Assembly: GCA_040255445.1 (NCBI GenBank)
Contig: JBDZUZ010000164.1
Coordinates: forward strand, 1 to 7,984
Origin: JBDZUZ01 sp040255445
GTDB lineage: Bacteria > Planctomycetota > Phycisphaerae > Phycisphaerales > UBA1924
Reading direction: 5' to 3'
DNA: 7,984 nucleotides
The number at the start of each line of letters is the position of its first letter. Position 1 is the first letter of the stretch. Below the pieces are notes generated by a model, which did no database searches, had not been told where the DNA came from, and was given only the letters and a program-made list of their open reading frames with translations. A program made the translations under genes and the position numbers. Of this stretch, positions 1 through 5,831 are shown one piece after another.

Positions 1-98
1 ATCCGTTCTGATCCGGATTCCTGCCGAGTACCGAAAACGAATGGTCGGGTTGTCAATCCCGTGATGGCGGCGTGTTCAGCCGCATCGCGAGTGTCTGC
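1..98. other. Window edge downstream of mraZ, no gene called
   Basis: On the minus strand this is the 98 bases after the mraZ stop codon. In many bacteria rsmH (mraW) follows mraZ directly. Reading on the minus strand, a TTG near position 57 opens a frame that runs off the window edge, but its first residues do not show the HxPVLLxE-type start of RsmH. A short ATG frame closes within about ten codons. I therefore call no gene; the next gene of the cluster, if present, begins at or beyond the edge. Confidence 0.4.
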
Positions 99-572
99 TT
101 ACTGGTCCTTCGGGGAGCCGTTCTTGCTCGCCTCGATCCTCTTCACCAACTCGGGCAGCCGCGTGAAGCGATCCTTCAGCGAAGCGGCCCACACCGCGCG
201 GTCCCTGACTTCCAGCCTGTTCCTCGCGCCCAGCACCACGACGTCCGTCGAGAGGCCGGTGAGTTCCATGTGGAGCTTCGGGAGGGAGATCCGCCCCGCC
301 GAGTCCATCTCGATCCGTTCTGCCAAACCGAAGAGGTCTGCTTCCAGCTCCCCCTCGTCCTCGCCCGGCAGCAGCCGGTCCTCTCCAAAGCCCTCCGCCG
401 AGAGCCGGTTGAAGCTGGCTTCCGTGTACAGCCTCAATCCCGTCCCCGGCCAGGGGATGCACATCCATGCGGCCCCATCGCGTGTCGGGTCCCACTGGTT
501 GCGGTACTTGGCCGGGACGCTCAGCCGGCCCTTGCCGTCGATGGTCAGCTCGGCATGTCCGCTGAAGAGCAC
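99..572 (-). CDS. mraZ: Transcriptional regulator MraZ
   Basis: 157-residue MraZ, the DNA-binding protein usually encoded first in the division and cell wall (dcw) cluster. The family forms ring-shaped oligomers and binds direct repeats ahead of its own gene. Two SpoVT/AbrB-type half domains are visible, each with the diagnostic motif: DGKGRLSVP at residues 12-20 and DSAGRISLP at 90-98. The start MLFSGHAEL is family-typical. The start codon is GTG (570-572), supported by a strong SD site (GGAGGT, 581-586 on the complement) with 8-nt spacing. The length is close to the usual 140-155. The acidic stretch at residues 70-78 lies between the two repeats. The gene is transcribed away from the flavin reductase gene. 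The array of MraZ boxes upstream (655-691) suggests autoregulation. Confidence 0.96.
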   Translation of the reverse strand: MLFSGHAELTIDGKGRLSVPAKYRNQWDPTRDGAAWMCIPWPGTGLRLYTEASFNRLSAEGFGEDRLLPGEDEGELEADLFGLAERIEMDSAGRISLPKLHMELTGLSTDVVVLGARNRLEVRDRAVWAASLKDRFTRLPELVKRIEASKNGSPKDQ

Positions 573-647
573 GCTTGCCGACCTCCGGGAGCATGGGTCC
601 GCCTCGCTTGTCCATGGCCGCTGGTGTCATCGACCACCGACGCCCTA

Positions 648-675
648 ATCCTATCCACTTTCCCACACTTTGCAA
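648..675 (-). promoter_or_regulatory. Candidate mraZ promoter
   Basis: On the minus strand, a -35-like TTGCAA (complement of 670-675) is followed after 16 bp by a -10-like TAGGAT (complement of 648-653). Each matches the sigma-70 consensus at 4 of 6 positions. Transcription would start near 641, giving a leader of about 68 nt before the GTG. Two MraZ boxes lie inside or across this promoter, which would place bound MraZ in the path of RNA polymerase. The position was found by eye only. Confidence 0.45.
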
Positions 676-691
676 CACTTTGCCCCACAAA
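655..691 (-). promoter_or_regulatory. MraZ box array (operator), 3-4 direct repeats
   Basis: Read on the minus strand, three heptamers AAAGTGT, AAAGTGT and AAAGTGG are separated by exactly three bases (complements of 675-681, 665-671 and 655-661). A fourth, degenerate copy TTTGTGG (685-691) keeps the same 10-bp phase. The AAAGTG(T/G)-N3 repeat is the binding site described for Mycoplasma MraZ, and the GTGGG-like parts recall the E. coli sites. The location, 83-119 bp upstream of a GTG-started mraZ, supports autoregulation. The one-turn spacing fits adjacent subunits of the MraZ ring contacting one face of the DNA. Confidence 0.85.
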
Positions 692-842
692 CGCCCATTG
701 TGGATGGCTGGTGGACAACTTGCGCATAACTGGCCCGCCCTCGTGAGAACTTGGGGGGAATTTGGTCTGTAATTAGCACTCTGTACGGGTTACATTCTCG
801 GGCAATCCACTAGACTGCGTGTGCACCTCGGGGAGGGTGACC

Positions 843-1307
843 ATGACGCAGACAACCCAGGACCACGAAATTGTCCAGGCGTTCGCGAAGATTCCCGGCG
901 GGACCTTCGTGATGACCAGCGCGTTCGAGAACAAGCGCACCGGTGTGATCGCCAAGTCGGTGCAGAACTGCGCGGATGAACCCGCGCTGCTCTGCATCGC
1001 GATCCGCAAGGGTCACTGGATCGAGCCGATCATCCGCGACAGCCACTTCTTTGGGTTATGCGCGGTGCAACGCGGCGACCGGTTGCTGCAGCGGCGGTTC
1101 TCGAGCCCCGCGTTCTCCCGCGAGTACGACCCGTTCGACGGGCTGCCGATCAGCCGCATGATCTCGGGTGCGCCCATCCTCGACCGCTGCGCTGTCGCTT
1201 TCGACTGCGAGGTCGTCCGACACTTCGATCTTGAAGCGGATCACGAGCTCTACATCGGGCACGTGCTGGCCGCCCGCGTGAGCACAGAGCGTGCTTCAAC
1301 GCGGTGA
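843..1307 (+). CDS. Flavin reductase-like domain protein
   Basis: 154-residue protein resembling the flavin reductase-like family (split-barrel FMN-binding proteins, including small components of two-component monooxygenases). The visible family pattern is an N-terminal IPGGTFVMTS strand (17-26), an asparagine/cysteine loop then DEPALLCIAI (45-54) matching the 'PP-V-V' strand that lines the flavin, a DSHFFGLCAV segment (66-75), and the C-terminal DHELYIGHVLA (133-143) matching the family's GDHxxxxGEV motif. I chose the ATG at 843 over an upstream in-frame GTG (819) because GGAGG at 832-836 is correctly spaced for it. The gene stands alone; no oxygenase partner is seen, so the substrate is unknown. 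Its 3' end overlaps the convergent glycosyltransferase gene. It could act as an FMN-binding protein rather than a true reductase. Confidence 0.8.
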   Translation: MTQTTQDHEIVQAFAKIPGGTFVMTSAFENKRTGVIAKSVQNCADEPALLCIAIRKGHWIEPIIRDSHFFGLCAVQRGDRLLQRRFSSPAFSREYDPFDGLPISRMISGAPILDRCAVAFDCEVVRHFDLEADHELYIGHVLAARVSTERASTR

Positions 1308-2543
1308 TGCGACTGGGTCGGATTCTGCGTGCGCAACTCCGGATGTCTTGAAGAGCTTGGCGGCGATGTGCTCGCGGGCCGCGGTGATGAACCGCTTGCG
1401 CGTGAAACGTTCGGCGGCGCGGCGGCATGTGGCCACGACCGCGGGGTCGCTCGGATCGGGGGCTCTCGATGCCGCGGCCCCGAACGCCGCGGGATCCGTT
1501 GCATTGATGAGCACGCCGACCTGATCGGGGGTCGGCCCCAGGATGTCGAGTGCGCCGCCGGCGGCGAACGCGGCGACCGGCGTGCCGCAGGCGAGCGCCT
1601 CCGCCGCGGCGATGCCGAAGTCCTCGACCTGTGGGAAGAGGAAAAGCCTCGCTCGCTGGTACGCGGTGCAGAGTTCTTCGCGCGAGACGCGGCCGCGGAA
1701 CTCGATGCCCGGCCCGGCGAGGGCGCGGAGCCGTGTGTCTTCGCTGCCGCCGCCGATGATGGTCAGATGCTCGCCGGCGGCGCGGGCCGCGGCGATGGCG
1801 AGATCGATGCGCTTGTACGGTTCGAGCGCGGAGGCGATGAGCCAGCCGGAGCGCGGGGCGGGTTGCGGTGGGGGCCTGAAGTACTCGGTGTCGACCGGGG
1901 GGTGCAGCACGATTGCATCGCGGTCGTAGCAGCGGCGGACTTCACCGGCGGTGTGGGTTGAGTTGGCGAGGAACGTCGTGACATTCGCGGCGGTAGCGCG
2001 GTCCCAGCGGCGGAGTGTGGGGCCGAAGAGTGTGAGGCCGGCGCGGTGCAGAAGGCTGGCTCGGCTGTATTCATCGGAGAGCGACCAGAGGTAGCGGGCC
2101 GGCGCGTGGATGTAGCAGAGGTGCGGAACGCCGCGGGGCGGGCGGAGGCCCTTGATCGCGGCCGAGCTGGTCGAGATGAGCAGGTCGATGGGCGATCGGG
2201 CGTGATCCCGAGCGAGTTCGCGCGAGAGCGATGCGACCGCGGCGGGGTACATGGGCAGCAGCCAGCGGCGGAACCGGTTTGCGGCGGGGAGCCGGCCGAT
2301 GATCGAGATGTGGCGGGGGAGCGCATCGATCGCGGGGGTCAGCGGTCGACCGTCGGCGAACATGGTGTAGATCGCGGTGATGTCCGCGGCAGGCGCGGCG
2401 GCTTCGATGAGCGCATCGAGCACGGCCTCGCCGCCGCGGAATCCGCAAAGCCAGTCGTGGGCGAGCGCGATGCGGGGCCGGCGGGTTGCGGCGGTGGGGG
2501 TGGCGGCGGTCGCAGGGGTGTGTGTTTGGGCGGGGTCTATCAT
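1296..2543 (-). CDS. GT4-family glycosyltransferase (WbaZ-like)
   Basis: 415-residue glycosyltransferase of the GT-B fold, family GT4, transferring a sugar from a nucleotide-sugar donor, probably to a polysaccharide or lipid-linked acceptor at the cytoplasmic face. After a Thr/Ala/Pro-rich N-terminus (1-23), the first Rossmann domain begins at RIALAHDWL (24-32) with the GGEAVLDAL loop (37-45). The CYIHAPARYLW stretch and the later LHPPVDTEYF are typical of WbaZ/mannosyltransferase-like members. The second domain starts near SALEPYKRIDLAI and carries the EX7E motif at E307 and E315 within EDFGIAAAEALACGTPV. Only one start codon is available (2541-2543) and it has no SD site. It lies 6 bp from the start of the divergent amidohydrolase. 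No other polysaccharide gene is adjacent, so donor and acceptor cannot be named. Confidence 0.88.
   Translation of the reverse strand: MIDPAQTHTPATAATPTAATRRPRIALAHDWLCGFRGGEAVLDALIEAAAPAADITAIYTMFADGRPLTPAIDALPRHISIIGRLPAANRFRRWLLPMYPAAVASLSRELARDHARSPIDLLISTSSAAIKGLRPPRGVPHLCYIHAPARYLWSLSDEYSRASLLHRAGLTLFGPTLRRWDRATAANVTTFLANSTHTAGEVRRCYDRDAIVLHPPVDTEYFRPPPQPAPRSGWLIASALEPYKRIDLAIAAARAAGEHLTIIGGGSEDTRLRALAGPGIEFRGRVSREELCTAYQRARLFLFPQVEDFGIAAAEALACGTPVAAFAAGGALDILGPTPDQVGVLINATDPAAFGAAASRAPDPSDPAVVATCRRAAERFTRKRFITAAREHIAAKLFKTSGVAHAESDPVASPR
2538..2543 (+). promoter_or_regulatory. Candidate -10 element for a leaderless amidohydrolase mRNA
   Basis: TATCAT matches the -10 consensus at 5 of 6 positions and ends 6 bp before the ATG at 2550. 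Transcription would start at or next to the ATG, giving a leaderless mRNA. This fits the lack of an SD site at the usual distance; the G-rich run at 2528-2535 is too far upstream. The hexamer overlaps the complement of the glycosyltransferase start codon. No good -35 is visible. Confidence 0.35.
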
Positions 2544-2549
2544 CGGCCG

Positions 2550-3701
2550 ATGTCTGTGAGCGACTCACCGGTAGGGCGTCCCGGGGCGGGTTGGCAAAGC
2601 GCGGGGACGCGCGATGTTGGCGCGGCGAACCGGTTCGGGCTTGATTATCGCGAGGAAGCGAAGCGGCTGCCCGCGCTGACGCGGCCGATCATCGACATTC
2701 ACGCGCATATCAACGGGACCCGGGCCGCGGAGATCTACGGTCAGATCGCGGCGGACTATGGGATCGAGCGGGTGTTCACGCAGGTGCGGCTCGAGGATGC
2801 TGCGCGGGTGCGGGGCGTGCTGGGGGACCGGATCCGCTTCATCGCGTTCCCGAATTTTCGGCACGAGGATCGGGCATGGTCGTTCGGGCCGGGGTACCTC
2901 GAGGACATCCGGGCATTCCGCGGCGAGTTCGATGCGCGGATCGTCAAGTTCTGGAACAGCCCGAAACTGGCGGACTACCTGACGGGGAATTTGGCGAGGG
3001 ACGTGATCGGGTTCGACAGCCCCTGGCGGATCAAGGCGGCGGAACTGGCCCAGTCGCTGGGCATGATGTTCATGGTGCATGTGGCCGACCCGACGTCGTA
3101 CTTCAAGACGGTCTACGCGGACCACCAGAAGTACGGCACGAAGCCCGATCAGTACCGCGGCCTGGAGGTGATGCTGCGGCGGTTCGAGGGGCCGTGGATT
3201 GCTGCGCACATGGGCGGCTCGCCGGAGGATCTGGATTTCCTCGACGGGCTGATGGAGCGGCACGCGAATCTGTACCTGGATACCTCGGCGACGAAGTGGG
3301 TGGTGCGCGAGTTGTCGCGGCATCCGCGCGAGCGGGTGCAGCGGTTCTTCGCGCGGTGGGCGGGTCGTCTGCTCTTTGGCTCGGACATCGTGACGATCGA
3401 TGACCATCTGCGGCCGCTGCCGGAGCCCAGCGATCACCCGATGGCGACGCTGGCGAGCAGCGAGCGGGAAGCGCGGGACCTCTACGCGAGCCGGTATTTT
3501 GCGCTGCGGACGATGTTCGAGACCGGGTACGAGGGCGAGAGCCCGATCGCGGACCCGGACCTCGCGAAAGAAGATGCATCGATCATCGATCCGCTCGCCG
3601 CGCCGCGGCTGCGCGGCATCGAGTTGCCGGAGGCGGAGCGGCGGCTTCTCTATGGCGATGCGGTCGAGCGGATGCTGGCGAGGGTCGGCGCGGCGGTCTG
3701 A
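2550..3701 (+). CDS. Amidohydrolase family protein (Amidohydro_2-like)
   Basis: 383-residue predicted metal-dependent hydrolase with a TIM-barrel fold. The metal-ligand set is complete: HxH in IIDIHAHING (H51, H53), a histidine in MFMVHVADP (H177), a histidine in AAHMGG (H220), and the late aspartate in LLFGSDIVT (D279). The C-terminal LLYGDAVERML matches the family's 'YGNA' closing helix. Amidohydro_2 proteins include decarboxylases and lactone/amide hydrolases, often with one Zn or Mn; the substrate cannot be told here. The frame stays open far upstream (from 2046), but that part is antisense to the glycosyltransferase; homology begins near residue 40, so I chose ATG 2550 (GTG 2556 is an alternative). 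There is no SD site. The gene converges with the lipoprotein gene across only 12 bp. Confidence 0.87.
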   Translation: MSVSDSPVGRPGAGWQSAGTRDVGAANRFGLDYREEAKRLPALTRPIIDIHAHINGTRAAEIYGQIAADYGIERVFTQVRLEDAARVRGVLGDRIRFIAFPNFRHEDRAWSFGPGYLEDIRAFRGEFDARIVKFWNSPKLADYLTGNLARDVIGFDSPWRIKAAELAQSLGMMFMVHVADPTSYFKTVYADHQKYGTKPDQYRGLEVMLRRFEGPWIAAHMGGSPEDLDFLDGLMERHANLYLDTSATKWVVRELSRHPRERVQRFFARWAGRLLFGSDIVTIDDHLRPLPEPSDHPMATLASSEREARDLYASRYFALRTMFETGYEGESPIADPDLAKEDASIIDPLAAPRLRGIELPEAERRLLYGDAVERMLARVGAAV

Positions 3702-3713
3702 CCGCGGCGGCGA

Positions 3714-4343
3714 TCACTCCGCGACCGGCGTTGCGAGCAGTCCGAGGGTGCGGAAGCGGCGTTCGAGCAGTTCGGCGGACTGTTCATCGCGCCGGGCGTT
3801 GAAGCTGGCGTTGAAGCGAGCAGCGCCGAGCAGATCGTCGAAGCCCTGCGAGCCCTGCACGAGACGCACGGTTGCATCCTCGATGCGGCCCCCGAAGCGG
3901 CGGTCGCCAACCGACCCGGAACGGAAGAAGAAGCCGCCGCCGCCGTACACGCCGACATGGCCCTCGGCGAGGATCAGGTGGCGGATGGTGACCGAGTTGG
4001 CGGTGGTGGCGATCGGCGTCTTGCCGGCGCGTGGGGTGAGGAAGAGGCGGATGTGGAGGATGTTGCCCGAGACGCCGGTGAGGTCGGCATCGATCGGCCA
4101 GGCTTCGGGCGGGAGATCGGTGAGGTAGAAGTCGGCCGAAGCGCCGTCGACCGAGCGGTACACGCGGTGGGGGAAGTCGGCGTTGAGCGTGGCGCCGTTG
4201 ACGCTGGAGGTCAGGGTGGCGCGGGAGTCAGCGAGGCTGTTGCCCAGGCCGCTGACCGAGCCGCACCCGGCCAGACTCCATACAATGGTGGCGGCGAGTG
4301 TGAGGACAAGGACGGCGGGGGTGCAACCTCTGGTGCTCATCAT
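3714..4343 (-). CDS. Putative lipoprotein, unknown function
   Basis: 209 residues. I do not recognise the family. The N-terminus is a lipoprotein signal: an Arg at 5, a hydrophobic core (about 9-24), and the lipobox LAGC with lipidated Cys27. The mature part looks like a soluble beta-rich domain with alternating hydrophobic residues (for example 95-102 and 118-125), a glycine-rich turn GVYGGGGFFF (131-140), and a charged, helical-looking C-terminus (184-200). Two ATG codons stand in tandem (4341-4343 and 4338-4340) and no clear SD site decides between them. The protein is probably anchored in a membrane facing the periplasm. Neighbours on both sides are on the opposite strand, so it is transcribed alone. 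Confidence 0.7.
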   Translation of the reverse strand: MMSTRGCTPAVLVLTLAATIVWSLAGCGSVSGLGNSLADSRATLTSSVNGATLNADFPHRVYRSVDGASADFYLTDLPPEAWPIDADLTGVSGNILHIRLFLTPRAGKTPIATTANSVTIRHLILAEGHVGVYGGGGFFFRSGSVGDRRFGGRIEDATVRLVQGSQGFDDLLGAARFNASFNARRDEQSAELLERRFRTLGLLATPVAE

Positions 4344-4557
4344 CGGAAAGAGTAGCGGACCGTCGACCCGGCCCGCGCGAGCGGCCGGATGTCAGCACGC
4401 GGCCCCGGCCGGCAGTCGGTCCGGGGCTGAAGGGTCGGTCGAAGCGTCTTCGCACCTCTCACGGGGAACAGAGGGTGGGCAGCGCGCATCAGACCTGTGA
4501 GGGACGCGGCCATAGCGGGTCGCGTTCGGCGGACGAATCGGCGCAGGAGGGTTGATC
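4344..4557. other. Divergent intergenic region lipoprotein / TPR protein
   Basis: A 214-bp gap between divergent genes. It holds a perfect 7-bp GC stem (listed separately) and an SD site AGGAGG (4545-4550), 7 nt before the ATG at 4558. I see no convincing -35/-10 pair for either gene and no coding frame with normal codon use. Confidence 0.5.
4402..4427. repeat. GC-rich inverted repeat (possible hairpin)
   Basis: GCCCCGG (4402-4408) pairs perfectly with CCGGGGC (4421-4427) around a 12-nt loop that can add a few more G-C pairs. No T tract follows on either strand, so an intrinsic terminator is unlikely. It lies in the upstream region shared by the two divergent genes and could be an operator or a 5'-UTR hairpin of the lipoprotein mRNA. 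Confidence 0.35.
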
Positions 4558-5619
4558 ATGCGTTTGACAGCGAAGACAGCACTATCGGCGCTCGCTTTGG
4601 CGGGCGCTTCCGCTGCGCCGGCATCGGCTCAGCAGGCCGGGCAGGCCGGCCAGCCGGCCGCGTATCCAGAGCCCGCGGTTCGTCGGAGCGGCAATCACTC
4701 CGGCATCGGCACGAACCGAATGAACATCGATCTGGTGTCCGACCCGGTGCGCTACCGGCTTCCGGGCGACATCTCCGGGCCGATCACGATCCAGCCCTAT
4801 CCGCTTCCTGGTGGGAAACCGCAGCGCGGCCCGACCGTGATCTACCGCCCGGGCACGGGTGTGGTGGTTGACGGCAGCGGGATCAGCATCAACGGGACAT
4901 ACACCGGAGATAAGTGGAAGGTGGGGTTCAACCTCGGAACGGGTCGGTACCCGGTGTTTACGACGCCGTGGTGCGGGAACCCGCTCTTTGGCTGGCGGCC
5001 GTACTACTGGGGTGCGAGCAACGGCTGGTACGGCTACTACGGGTACAACCAGTGGAACCGGTATTACGACTACTACGGCGCCCGTCCGGTGGGGTATAGC
5101 CAGGGCCCGGCGGATCCGCGGCTGTGGTGGCAGCCCGACAGCCAGCAGGGCTCGATCCAGATCGTGCCGGCCGAACCGCCGACAACGCTCGAACTCGCGG
5201 CGAACGCGATCGACGACCGGCGCGGCCGCGAGGCGGTGCGGCTGGTGAAGTCGCATGTCGATGAGAACCCGTCGGATGTCTCCGCGCAGCGGCTGCTGGC
5301 GGTGGCGCTCATCAACGATGCGAAGTTTGAGGACGGGGTCGCGGTGATGAACCAGGCCTACCGGACCGACCCGGCGCTGGCGAACGAGCCGATGCTGCCG
5401 CGTGAACTCGGCCTGACCGAGCAGGACTGGCGGACGCTGTTGACCCGGACGGTCACCTTCGCGCACCGGACCAACTCTTCGTCGGCGTGGCTGACGGTGG
5501 CGGCGTTCATGCAGGCCGAGGGGCGCGATGATGTCGCGCTGGAGATGGTCCATCGGGCCGAGGCCGCGGGGTTGGAGCGGTCGCTGGTCGATCGGCTGGT
5601 GGCGGCCCTGGGGGGCTGA
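4558..5619 (+). CDS. Secreted protein with Tyr-rich region and TPR-like repeats
   Basis: 353 residues, family not recognised. A classical Sec signal peptide (Lys6, hydrophobic 8-20, cleavage after ASA at 22-24) predicts export. Next come a Gln/Gly/Ala linker (25-34), a region of unknown fold, and a striking aromatic stretch at 146-180 with 11 Tyr and 4 Trp in 35 residues. From about 208 to 350 the protein is helical with TPR-like pattern: AIDDRRGREAVRLVKSHVDE-NPSD, then a second helix pair ending NQAYRTDPAL. The start is ATG 4558 with AGGAGG at 4545-4550; a TTG six bases earlier is less likely. It probably works in the periplasm or outer envelope as a protein-binding scaffold. It sits just upstream of the ribosomal operon but nothing links them functionally. 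Confidence 0.75.
   Translation: MRLTAKTALSALALAGASAAPASAQQAGQAGQPAAYPEPAVRRSGNHSGIGTNRMNIDLVSDPVRYRLPGDISGPITIQPYPLPGGKPQRGPTVIYRPGTGVVVDGSGISINGTYTGDKWKVGFNLGTGRYPVFTTPWCGNPLFGWRPYYWGASNGWYGYYGYNQWNRYYDYYGARPVGYSQGPADPRLWWQPDSQQGSIQIVPAEPPTTLELAANAIDDRRGREAVRLVKSHVDENPSDVSAQRLLAVALINDAKFEDGVAVMNQAYRTDPALANEPMLPRELGLTEQDWRTLLTRTVTFAHRTNSSSAWLTVAAFMQAEGRDDVALEMVHRAEAAGLERSLVDRLVAALGG
4633..4659 (+). repeat. Three imperfect 9-bp tandem repeats
   Basis: CAGGCCGGG, CAGGCCGGC and CAGCCGGCC lie head to tail in frame, encoding the Gln-Ala-Gly-rich linker straight after the signal peptide of the TPR-like protein. They are a small, probably slippage-prone coding repeat. Confidence 0.5.
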
Positions 5620-5651
5620 TCGCGTCCCGGGTGGCCGAGCCGCCGAGCAGT

Positions 5652-5676
5652 GGGGGACGGGGGGCGGCGGGCTGGG
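5652..5676 (+). other. G-quadruplex-forming motif
   Basis: Four runs of three or more G (5652-5656, 5659-5664, 5669-5671, 5674-5676) are separated by loops of 2, 4 and 2 bases, satisfying the usual G3+N1-7 rule. It lies in the 3' untranslated region of the TPR-like gene, about 55 bp upstream of the predicted rplK -35 element. Function is unknown; GC-rich genomes produce such motifs by chance. Confidence 0.5.
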
Positions 5677-5730
5677 TCCGAGAACCGGTGGATCGGCCGG
5701 GGCGGTCTGTGGCCGGGGTTGGCCGGCTGC

Positions 5731-5759
5731 TTGTCCGGTGATTTCGATCTGTCTAATGT
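5731..5759 (+). promoter_or_regulatory. Candidate promoter of the rplK operon
   Basis: TTGTCC (5731-5736) is a 4/6 match to -35. The -10 can be read as TCTAAT (5752-5757, 5/6 match, 15-bp spacer) or TAATGT (5754-5759, 17-bp spacer, weaker match). Transcription would begin near 5765, leaving a leader of about 150 nt. It is the best sigma-70-like site in the gap and lies in a locally A/T-richer patch. Confidence 0.5.
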
Positions 5760-5776
5760 TCCGACCCTGTGGTACG

Positions 5777-5800
5777 CCACGCGCCCGAGAGGGGGCGTGG
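5777..5800 (+). promoter_or_regulatory. Leader hairpin 1 of the rplK mRNA
   Basis: CCACGC (5777-5782) pairs with GCGTGG (5795-5800) and CCC (5784-5786) with GGG (5791-5793) across one G-G mismatch. The loop is GAGA, a GNRA tetraloop. No U tract follows, so it is more likely a stabilising or protein-binding element than a terminator. Confidence 0.5.
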
Positions 5801-5831
5801 TAACAACCCAAACCGTTAACACTACCGAGCC

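Larger units (their letters stand above)
573..842. other. Divergent intergenic region mraZ / flavin reductase
   Basis: This 270-bp region separates two divergent genes and is visibly richer in A and T than its surroundings between about 745 and 800. The mraZ-side half holds the MraZ boxes and promoter listed separately. On the flavin-reductase side I see a TGTA-N5-TACA inverted repeat (782-794), a possible -10 TAGACT (811-816) without a good -35, and a strong SD site at 832-836. Several short open frames cross the region but none has coding character. Confidence 0.6.

Noticed and set aside
1..98. Possible start of rsmH downstream of mraZ
   Set aside because: No frame shows the RsmH N-terminal motif; the gene may lie beyond the window edge.
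773..781. TTAGCACTC, identical to the left half of the CIRCE heat-shock operator
   Set aside because: The right half GAGTGCTAA is absent at the required 9-bp distance, so HrcA control is not supported.
819..842. GTG start eight codons upstream for the flavin reductase
   Set aside because: The SD site GGAGG at 832-836 lies inside this extension and is correctly spaced for ATG 843.
2046..2549. Upstream in-frame extension of the amidohydrolase by 168 codons
   Set aside because: It runs antisense to the conserved second half of region 1296-2543, is low-complexity Gly/Arg-rich, and has no family similarity; homology begins after ATG 2550.
2565..3437. 290-codon minus-strand open frame opposite the amidohydrolase
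   Set aside because: Arg/His/Pro-rich shadow; the plus strand carries the complete metal-binding motif set.
5777..5800. Intrinsic terminator ahead of rplK
   Set aside because: The hairpin is strong but has no U tract, and it lies downstream of the best promoter candidate for rplK.
4582..5811. 409-codon minus-strand open frame opposite the TPR-like gene
   Set aside because: His/Arg/Pro-rich composition typical of antisense frames in GC-rich DNA; the plus strand has a signal peptide, SD site and repeat structure.
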